Shown here piece by piece: positions 4,975 to 10,790 of a stretch of 12,690 nucleotides of DNA. Source of the stretch: Pseudomonadota bacterium (GTDB taxonomy: Bacteria > Pseudomonadota > Alphaproteobacteria > Sphingomonadales > Sphingomonadaceae); contig JAFAGN010000143.1 in the NCBI GenBank assembly GCA_023422695.1, positions 1 to 12,690 on the forward strand, read 5' to 3'. How positions within the stretch are numbered: the stretch's first letter is position 1; every line of letters starts with the position of its first letter. Made by a program: the position numbers and the translations under genes. A model generated the notes under the pieces. It was not told where the DNA came from, searched no databases, and saw nothing but the letters and a program-made list of their open reading frames with translations.

Positions 4975-5394
4975 ATGGCATATGGCGGAAGCTGCGCCTG
5001 CGGGGCGGTCTCGGTCCGGATCGACGGGGAACCACTCGCTGTGCGCCAGTGCTGGTGCCGCCAGTGCCAGAAGCTTGCATCGGGTGGCCCCACCCACAAC
5101 GCGATTTTCCAGGCCGCCGGTATCACATGGTCGGGCGAGGCCGCGTCGAACAGCCGCATCGCGGCGAGTGGTAATGCGCTGACCTGGGCCTTTTGTCCGA
5201 CTTGCGGGACACAGCTTTATGGCGCTTCGTCGGCGCGGCCCGACATGCGGGCGGTGCGTCTGGGCGCACTCGACGACCATGGGCTGACGCCGAGCGTCGC
5301 CATCTGGACCAGCGAGGCGCCGACCGGGACGATCATCGATCCTGCGATGGAACAATATCCGGGGCAGCCGCCCGCCCCGGGAGCGCAGCGCTAA
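4975..5394 (+). CDS. GFA-family zinc-binding protein (glutathione-dependent formaldehyde-activating enzyme-like)
   Basis: A 139-aa protein with the zinc-ligand pattern of the GFA family: C7xC9, C26xC28xxC31 and C74xxC77 (FCPTCGTQLYG). The conserved GG.CHCG..R-like start appears as GGSCACGAVSV. The family is named for Gfa/CENP-V, which binds glutathione, but most members lack a known substrate, so formaldehyde chemistry is not implied. The start at ATG 4975 lies 8 nt after the MoxR stop, with GGGGAG inside the end of moxR as its ribosome-binding site, suggesting translational coupling. Its TAA stop (5392-5394) overlaps the stop codon of the convergent chemoreceptor gene. Confidence 0.88.
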   Translation: MAYGGSCACGAVSVRIDGEPLAVRQCWCRQCQKLASGGPTHNAIFQAAGITWSGEAASNSRIAASGNALTWAFCPTCGTQLYGASSARPDMRAVRLGALDDHGLTPSVAIWTSEAPTGTIIDPAMEQYPGQPPAPGAQR

Positions 5395-6788
5395 AGCTGA
5401 TACGCGACCTCGACATCGCCCCAACGGCGACCGTTGATCACCACCGGCGTGTAGCAATTGCGCACCGTGACATAGTTGGTGCCATCCCCTTCCTGCCGAT
5501 ACACCGCCATGAAGAAGGGTGCGTTGCTGCGCTTCGCCGCCTTGTCGGTTTCGTCGAACAGGATGCGGCCGTTGCGGCAATAGGCGGTGTCATGCGCGAC
5601 GTCGCCGGTCGGCACGCGCGAGCATTCGGTGATGTGGGTCGGCAGAAAGCCGTTCATGTCGGCCCCCGACGACATCTTCACATTGGGATTGTTCGCGACG
5701 ACATCGTCGAACAGCGGTCGCCAATTGGCATCGGCCCAGTCACAGAGCGTCGTGCGGAAGCGTTCGGGGTTCGACCCCGGAACGCGGACATAATTGGTGT
5801 CGAACAGTTGCTCCATCGTCAGTTCGCCGTTCGCGATCGCCTGTTCGGCGATTCTGACGAATTTGTCGCGCACCTTGGCCGCCAGTTCGACCACCGCCGA
5901 ATCCTGCGGGCTGACCCCGGCCGAAATCACCGCATTGAACATGCGGTTCGACACATGCTCCATCGACAGGATCGACGTGCGGGTGTCTTCCAGCGTGGCG
6001 CGATTGTCGCGCACCGATCCGACAACGCGGTCGACGGCTTCGCGGACCTTGGCGCCGTTCGCATGGACCATCGCGCTCGACTGCGCGATGCGGTCGCTCT
6101 GATCGTCGAGCAGCGCGACGAGGTGCGTCGCGTCGTGCAGCGCGTCGGTAATCGTTTCGAACTGCGCTTCGGCGCGGCTCGACTGTTCGACCCCGGCTTG
6201 GATTTCGGTGACCAGCCCGCCCGCTTCGGCAGCGAGGCTGCCGATGCTGCGACGGATTTCGTCGGTGGCGCCGCGGGTGTTCTGCGCCAGCTTTTTGACC
6301 TCGGCGGCGACGACGGCAAAGGTGCGGCCGGCATCGCCCGCGCGCTCGGCCTCGATCGCGGCGTTGAGTGCGAGCATATTGGTGGTCTTGGCGATCGCCT
6401 CGATCGACTGGCTGACCTGCTGCACCTGTTCCATCACCGCGGCAAAATTGGTGACATGCGTCCCCAGCCGCGCGACGAGGTCGATCACCGCGCGAAATTC
6501 GGTGACCGCACCGTTGACGCGCTCGGCCCCGGCATCAAGTTGTTCGCAAGCGCGCGCCGACAGCAATTTGGCTTCGTCGGTGGAATCGGCGATCTGGCGC
6601 TGGTCGGATTCCAGGCTGACGACAAAATCTTCGAGACGCCCGAGCTCGTCGATCTGGCGGTCCATCTGGCCCGTCGCGCGCTTGATGCGCCCCGCGGCCT
6701 CGCTGCACCCGACGGCGAGTTCGCCGCAGTCGCTGGCGACCGACTGGTCAAGCACCGGCCCCGCCGGATTGATCGGATCATATTTCAT
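5391..6788 (-). CDS. Soluble methyl-accepting chemotaxis protein with C-terminal sensor-like domain
   Basis: A 465-aa protein without transmembrane helices or signal peptide, so a cytoplasmic chemoreceptor. Residues about 20-290 are long alpha-helices. The signalling hairpin tip is at 129-151 (KTTNMLALNAAIEAERAG), followed by GRTFAVVAAEVKKLAQNT. There is no HAMP domain. A C-terminal domain of about 150 residues follows, with PTH (383-385), CRNGRI (404-409), FDE, Y430, and GRRWG (453-457) near the end. From memory this pattern occurs after the signalling module in many alphaproteobacterial receptors and probably senses a ligand. No CheR-docking pentapeptide is present. The start is ATG 6788 with GAGGTG upstream; GTG 6800 is less likely because its SD would abut it. 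No cheA, cheW or cheY is nearby. Confidence 0.88.
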   Translation of the reverse strand: MKYDPINPAGPVLDQSVASDCGELAVGCSEAAGRIKRATGQMDRQIDELGRLEDFVVSLESDQRQIADSTDEAKLLSARACEQLDAGAERVNGAVTEFRAVIDLVARLGTHVTNFAAVMEQVQQVSQSIEAIAKTTNMLALNAAIEAERAGDAGRTFAVVAAEVKKLAQNTRGATDEIRRSIGSLAAEAGGLVTEIQAGVEQSSRAEAQFETITDALHDATHLVALLDDQSDRIAQSSAMVHANGAKVREAVDRVVGSVRDNRATLEDTRTSILSMEHVSNRMFNAVISAGVSPQDSAVVELAAKVRDKFVRIAEQAIANGELTMEQLFDTNYVRVPGSNPERFRTTLCDWADANWRPLFDDVVANNPNVKMSSGADMNGFLPTHITECSRVPTGDVAHDTAYCRNGRILFDETDKAAKRSNAPFFMAVYRQEGDGTNYVTVRNCYTPVVINGRRWGDVEVAYQL

Positions 6789-6805
6789 GCGCGCACCCAC
6801 CTCAA

Positions 6806-6850
6806 ATTGACCGCAAAGCTATGACCGACAATGGTTAACGCGCGGTCAAT
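6806..6850. repeat. 9-bp inverted repeat upstream of the chemoreceptor gene
   Basis: ATTGACCGC (6806-6814) and GCGGTCAAT (6842-6850) are perfect arms 27 nt apart, lying 18 to 62 nt upstream of the chosen start. The outer arm supplies a TTGACC -35-like hexamer on the minus strand. It could be a regulatory site; no convincing -10 is seen. Confidence 0.35.
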
Positions 6851-6921
6851 GGGTGTGGAAGCGGCAGAAGCCTAGGGTTGGTTTTCGACCTCCGCGCGCC
6901 GCGTTGCGTCTTGGGGCTCGG

Positions 6922-7335
6922 CTATTCCGACGCGTCGCGCGCCGCGTCGGCGACCAGCAGGGCGCCGCCGATCAGGACGATGCCCGCCCCGATCGCGATC
7001 CAGCCGACCGTCGATACATTGTTGCGCTGACGGGTGTCGATCGGTCGACCGTTGAGCAGCAGGCGGTTGTCGCGTTCCAGCGAAAAGCCGATGCGCGTTT
7101 CGTGGGGGCGGATGCCGCTGTTCGATTGGCGGGTGCCGTCAAAGCTTACCACATCGCGCGTCAGGCGAAGCTCGACCCGCGGCGGATCTTTCGCTTTTTG
7201 ACCACCGATCGGAATGGTCAGGCCGACCCCGACGACGCCGTCGACGCGGCTCAAGCCATTTTGATAGCCGAGCGGCTGGGCCGCCGCCGATGTCGTCAAT
7301 GCCGCCCCGATCAACAGCCCGCCAAGAATTCGCAT
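6922..7335 (-). CDS. Exported protein with C-terminal membrane helix, unknown function
   Basis: A 137-aa protein. The signal peptide is MRILGGLLIGAALTTSAAAQ, with predicted cleavage after AAA/Q near 19-20. The mature part is about 90 residues with alternating hydrophobic and polar residues (VVGVGLTIPIGG, RVELRLTRD, RIGFSLE), suggesting beta structure. It ends with a hydrophobic helix at 110-128 and a short charged tail. No family is recognised. The start at ATG 7335 is supported by AAGGGGG a few bases upstream; a longer open frame exists but would bury the signal peptide. It sits between the J-domain and chemoreceptor genes with gaps of about 100 and 130 nt. Confidence 0.75.
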   Translation of the reverse strand: MRILGGLLIGAALTTSAAAQPLGYQNGLSRVDGVVGVGLTIPIGGQKAKDPPRVELRLTRDVVSFDGTRQSNSGIRPHETRIGFSLERDNRLLLNGRPIDTRQRNNVSTVGWIAIGAGIVLIGGALLVADAARDASE

Positions 7336-7434
7336 ACCCGCCCCCTTCGCCCGATCACCCTGGACCATCGCGTCGTGCGGCGATTGGTCAAGGTCGCAAA
7401 TGTCACCAGTACAGCCAAGCCGACCGCGGCGCCA

Positions 7435-7971
7435 TTATGCCGGCTTCCAGCTTTTCCTGTCCTCCGCCTGCTTCAGCACCTCGAACGCCGCCTGCCCTGC
7501 TGCAAAGCGTTTGGCGGCGTCGGCGTCGCCCGGTCTGACGTCGGGATGGGTTTCCTTGGCCAGCGCGCGCCACGCCTTTTTCACCGCTTCGAAATCGGCA
7601 TCGGGTTCGAGGCCCAGGATGTCGAGCGCGCGCATTTCGTCGCTGCTGCGGGTGCCGTCGCCCGGGCCGCCCCACGCATAATGCTGGGCCTTGGCATAGC
7701 TGCGTGCGCCCTGCGCTTCTTCGGCGGCGCGCGCCGCGGCGTCTTCGGCGCTCAAACCTTCGAAATAGTCCCAGCCGCGGTTATATTCGGCGGCGTGCGT
7801 TTCGCAGAAATACCAGCGCTCGGGGCTGTTCGGCGACTTGGGCGCCGGGCAATTGCCGGGGTTGGTGCAGCCGTGTCGGTCGCACAGGCGGACCTTTTGC
7901 GTCTCGCGCGACGAGCCATAGGGACGCCAGCGGGGAAACCCCCAATCATCGGATCTTTTGGCGCGGCTCAT
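7435..7971 (-). CDS. J-domain protein with N-terminal Cys/His cluster
   Basis: A 178-aa protein with a C-terminal J domain at about 112-175 (RALDILGL..DADFEAVKKAWRALAK). It has the essential HPD at 142-144, so it should stimulate an Hsp70 (DnaK) ATPase. The J domain is at the C-terminus, unlike classical DnaJ, and there are no G/F or DnaJ zinc-finger regions. The N-terminal part has a Cys/His set (C30, H33, C35, C41, C56, H59) that could bind metal, in CDRHGCTNPGNC and FCETH. The start is ATG 7971. ATG 7980, three codons upstream, is also possible, and neither has a well-spaced ribosome-binding site. It lies 66 nt after the PPK2 gene on the same strand. Confidence 0.87.
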   Translation of the reverse strand: MSRAKRSDDWGFPRWRPYGSSRETQKVRLCDRHGCTNPGNCPAPKSPNSPERWYFCETHAAEYNRGWDYFEGLSAEDAAARAAEEAQGARSYAKAQHYAWGGPGDGTRSSDEMRALDILGLEPDADFEAVKKAWRALAKETHPDVRPGDADAAKRFAAGQAAFEVLKQAEDRKSWKPA

Positions 7972-8037
7972 CACCCCCATGTAGCGAGCGGGGCGCCAGA
8001 TGGCTACCCGCGGGCCGCAAAAAGCCCGGTATCTTCC

Positions 8038-8823
8038 TTACTCCGCGGGCTTGAAACCGAACGCCTTGCCCGCCAGCTTGACCACGGCTGGGTCAAGATC
8101 GGGCGGGGTCATCGGTACCATTGCCTCCAAAGCGTCGGCGATATGGGTCAGCGCCGCGATGCGCGCCGCTTTCTTGTTGTTACCGTCGATCACCTTCCAC
8201 GGCGCCCAGCGCGTATTAGTCTGCGCGAACATTTCGTCGATCGCGGCCAGATAGGCCTTGCGCTTGGCGCGGTTGCGATAATCCTCGCTGCCCGTCTTCC
8301 ATCGTTTCCACGGATCGTTCAGGCGGTCGGCAAAGCGCTTGTCCTGCTCGTCCTGCGTGATGTGGACGAACAATTTGACCAGGTTGGTGCGGCTGCCGGT
8401 CAACTGCGCCTCGAACTCGTTGATTTCGTCATAGCCCTTGCGCCATTCGGCCTCGCTCGCGAAACCCTCGACGCGCTCCACCAGGACGCGGCCGTACCAG
8501 CTGCGATCGAAGATCGCGATTTCCCGGTTGCCGGGCAGGCGTTTCCAGAACCTCCATAGGAAGTGCCGCGCCTTTTCCTCGTCGGTCGGGGCGCCGATCG
8601 GCCAGACGTCGAAATAGCGCGGGTCGAGCAGCGCGGTCATCCGCTTGATAATCCCGCCCTTGCCCGCCGCGTCCCAGCCTTCGAACATAATGATGCTGCG
8701 CTGGCGGTGGGTGATATGGGCCGCCTGCACGCGCTCCAGCCGCTCCTGCAGGGTCTGGAGCGCATCGCCATGGTCGCCATCATATTTGGCGCCGGTTTCA
8801 TAGTCGGAGAGCGAGATGGTCAT
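8038..8823 (-). CDS. ppk2: Polyphosphate kinase 2 family protein
   Basis: A 261-aa single-domain PPK2, a P-loop kinase that moves phosphate between inorganic polyphosphate and nucleotides. Walker A is EGWDAAGKGG (48-57) and Walker B is IFDRSWYGR (104-112). The lid region KRFADRLNDPWKRWK (162-176) and the end motif APWKVIDGNNKK (207-218) are intact. All family-defining segments are present, so it should be active. The class (ADP- or AMP-specific) cannot be settled by eye. The start is ATG 8823. No good ribosome-binding site is seen, but the next upstream codons are not protein-like. It lies 74 nt after the upstream gene on the same strand and 66 nt before the J-domain gene. Confidence 0.92.
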   Translation of the reverse strand: MTISLSDYETGAKYDGDHGDALQTLQERLERVQAAHITHRQRSIIMFEGWDAAGKGGIIKRMTALLDPRYFDVWPIGAPTDEEKARHFLWRFWKRLPGNREIAIFDRSWYGRVLVERVEGFASEAEWRKGYDEINEFEAQLTGSRTNLVKLFVHITQDEQDKRFADRLNDPWKRWKTGSEDYRNRAKRKAYLAAIDEMFAQTNTRWAPWKVIDGNNKKAARIAALTHIADALEAMVPMTPPDLDPAVVKLAGKAFGFKPAE

Positions 8824-8897
8824 GCCGCTGTCTAGCCAATCGGCGCCATCCTACCAAGCGCTCAGGCTGTCACTTTCTGGCACAGCGGACGATATGA

Positions 8898-9839
8898 TCA
8901 GTCGGCCCCCATCACTGCCTTGCGCGCGGTCCACGCGCTGAGCGCGCGGCGATAGCGATCGAGACGCGCCAGAGCCTCGGGGACAGCGCTGCCACGCGCG
9001 CCCTGCCGCTGCGCATCGCCGTACCAATCGGCCGCGGCGTCGAGATCGCCCTCCATCTCGTTGCAAAGCCCAAGGTTGAACGACAGCGCCGCGGTCGGCT
9101 CGGCATCGCGGGTCATCGCCTGCCAGGCGGCACAAGCACCGACCTGATCGGTCTTGGTCAGCCGGACCGCCGCCTTGAACGCCGCCTGCGCCGGTTTGGT
9201 CAGCCCCTTGGTGCTTTCGTCGACCCGGATCTCCGCCGAATAGCTTCGCGGAGCGAGGTCGTCGCGGATCGTGCGTACCTGACTGCGGAAGGTTGCTTCA
9301 AAATAATCCTCGACACTAGGCGGCGCGCTGCGATCGGGGCAGACGGTCACCTGATCGCGCGCGTTCAGCGGCCTAGTGTGGCGGATCGATCCGTCGGCGA
9401 TCGCAACCAGCCGCACAGTGGTGGCGACCGCCGCGGTGCGGCGGCGGCACCGGATGTCGACGTCGATTTCCTTGATGCACTGCTTTTTGTCGGCAGGATC
9501 ATATTCGGTACAGCGGCGACGCTTTTTGATCACCGGCACCTCATCGACGCTGGCGCGCACCGTGCCGGTGACCAACCCGTCGGTCGGCGCCCCCGATTCG
9601 GGCGCCACGACACGATAGAAGGGATTTCCCTGAAACGTCGCCGCAGCGAGTTCGGCCTCGAGCGCCTGCGCAAAGGCCGCGCCATCCTCGCCCTCGAACC
9701 GATCGACCGAAATACGGAGCAGGTCGGTGACATCGACCGCCGCGGGATCGCCGCTGTTGATCGTCAGCGTTTCGGCGTTCGCGGGCATGGCAAGCCCCAG
9801 CAAAGCGGCACCCAACACCCATCGCGCGTCGATCATCAT
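8898..9839 (-). CDS. Exported Cys-rich protein with TPR-like C-terminus, unknown function
   Basis: A 313-aa protein. Residues 1-22 form a Sec signal peptide ending PANA. The mature part begins with a region (about 35-200) that may have a CsgG- or TolB-N-like fold. It shows the pattern LRISVDRFEGEDGAAFAQAL, then GLVTGTV and a basic Cys-rich section with C110, C121 and C131, then C167. Residues about 215-300 contain a TPR-like pair of helices (ALSFNLGLCNEMEGDLDAAA) with C236 and C259. Six cysteines in an exported protein suggest disulfides. The CsgG-like idea is inference from pattern only. The start is ATG 9839; the frame stays open further upstream into the hydrolase gene but is not protein-like there. 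A -35 TTGACA lies upstream. Confidence 0.75.
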   Translation of the reverse strand: MMIDARWVLGAALLGLAMPANAETLTINSGDPAAVDVTDLLRISVDRFEGEDGAAFAQALEAELAAATFQGNPFYRVVAPESGAPTDGLVTGTVRASVDEVPVIKKRRRCTEYDPADKKQCIKEIDVDIRCRRRTAAVATTVRLVAIADGSIRHTRPLNARDQVTVCPDRSAPPSVEDYFEATFRSQVRTIRDDLAPRSYSAEIRVDESTKGLTKPAQAAFKAAVRLTKTDQVGACAAWQAMTRDAEPTAALSFNLGLCNEMEGDLDAAADWYGDAQRQGARGSAVPEALARLDRYRRALSAWTARKAVMGAD

Positions 9840-9864
9840 CGCCCCCAATCGCCTACTCCCTCTG

Positions 9865-9893
9865 GGGCTATCGCAGCGACCGACGGGTGTCAA
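9865..9893 (-). promoter_or_regulatory. Candidate promoter of the exported Cys-rich protein gene
   Basis: On the minus strand, a perfect -35 TTGACA (9893-9888) is followed 17 bp later by TAGCCC (9870-9865), a weak -10. The predicted leader is short, about 20 nt to ATG 9839. It implies that this gene can be transcribed independently of aspS and the hydrolase. Confidence 0.3.
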
Positions 9894-9922
9894 AGCTGCC
9901 GAACGACCGGGGTCAAAGTTGC
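9877..9922. repeat. Imperfect 23-bp tandem duplication at the hydrolase stop codon
   Basis: Units 9877-9899 and 9900-9922 match at 19 of 23 positions; both contain GTCAAAG-TGC-like cores. The second unit includes the hydrolase stop codon and the first contains the TTGACA -35 of the next gene. It may be a local duplication or a pair of protein-binding sites. Confidence 0.5.
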
Positions 9923-10788
9923 AGGGCGACCAGATCGGCGAGCCGCTGCGGCGCTTCCATCGGGATGAAATGGCTCTGATCGGCCCATTGTTCGTCGCGC
10001 ACCGCGCCGAATGCAGCACCGAGGCCAGGCCAGGTGGGGCTGACCGAAAAGTCGAGATTGCCCGCACGCTCGCCGGTTCTGGCGCGGATGACGCTGACCG
10101 GCGTGTCAATGCGGGGCAGCCAATCGTGCGGATTGGTGCGCAGCGCGTTTTGATAAACCGACGCTTCCAGTGCAGGCGGGCAGGCAAGGTCCCAGCCCTC
10201 CCCGTCCGCAGCGGCGAGCAGGCCGTGGCGGCAATAATCGGCAAGCACCGCGGGCTGCCAATGGGCGTAGGGCGGACGCGAGGCGAAATGCGCGTTCATC
10301 GCGTCCCAGCCGTCCCAGCGCCCACGTCGCCGCGCGACCGGGTGGTCAGCGGGCGGGGGGACAGGCTCATCAGCAGCGCCGCGATAGAATTCGGACGGCA
10401 TGATCACCGGATCAATCAGAAACAGGTGTTTGAAGGCTTCGGGCCGCTGCGCCGCGAGCCGCGTCAGCACATATCCGCCCATGCTGTGGCCGCAGGCGAC
10501 CAGCGGCGCGTTCGCGCACTGGTCGACCAGCGGTAGCAGCGTGTCGGCGGTCACCGCCCAGTCGGACAGCGAGGCAGGCTTGGCGCTGCGCCCGTGGCCC
10601 AGCTGATCGGGCGCGATGACATGGGTGCCGACCGGCAGGCTAGCCACGACCTGATCCCACAATCGCGCGTGGAAGCCGGTGGCGTGGAGCAGCAGCAACG
10701 AAGGGCGGTCCGAAGGCTGCCCCCATTCGAACCAGCAGATTTCGCCGTGCGGCGTCGGCAGCCGGTGTTCGCGCGGCGCTTGGCTCAC
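9913..10788 (-). CDS. Alpha/beta hydrolase
   Basis: A 291-aa alpha/beta-hydrolase-fold protein without a signal peptide, so cytoplasmic. The oxyanion segment LLLLHATGF is at 31-39, the nucleophile elbow GHSMGG is at 100-105 (Ser102), and the catalytic His is 273 in DQSHFIPME. The acid is not obvious. The usual position after strand 6 reads RARTGERAGNLDF (E240 or D246), and D126 after strand 5 is another candidate. The substrate is unknown. The start is GTG 10788, only 2 nt after the aspS stop codon, with GAAGGG inside the end of aspS as ribosome-binding site. It is thus almost certainly co-transcribed and translationally coupled with aspS. The product ends ADLVALQL. Confidence 0.87.
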   Translation of the reverse strand: MSQAPREHRLPTPHGEICWFEWGQPSDRPSLLLLHATGFHARLWDQVVASLPVGTHVIAPDQLGHGRSAKPASLSDWAVTADTLLPLVDQCANAPLVACGHSMGGYVLTRLAAQRPEAFKHLFLIDPVIMPSEFYRGAADEPVPPPADHPVARRRGRWDGWDAMNAHFASRPPYAHWQPAVLADYCRHGLLAAADGEGWDLACPPALEASVYQNALRTNPHDWLPRIDTPVSVIRARTGERAGNLDFSVSPTWPGLGAAFGAVRDEQWADQSHFIPMEAPQRLADLVALQL

Positions 10789-10790
10789 CC

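Noticed and set aside
5193..6824. A long plus-strand open frame (543 codons) opposite the chemoreceptor gene
   Set aside because: It lies antisense to a clear chemoreceptor and overlaps the GFA gene. The translation is rich in Arg, Asp and His with no domain, as expected for an antisense frame in GC-rich DNA.
6853..8559. A long plus-strand open frame (568 codons)
   Set aside because: It is antisense to the 137-aa, J-domain and PPK2 genes, all with clear signals, and has no recognisable motif or ribosome-binding site.
9840..10244. 135-codon upstream extension of the exported Cys-rich protein
   Set aside because: It would overlap the hydrolase gene in another frame and bury a good signal peptide. 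The extension is Arg/Ser/Pro-rich, shadow-like sequence.
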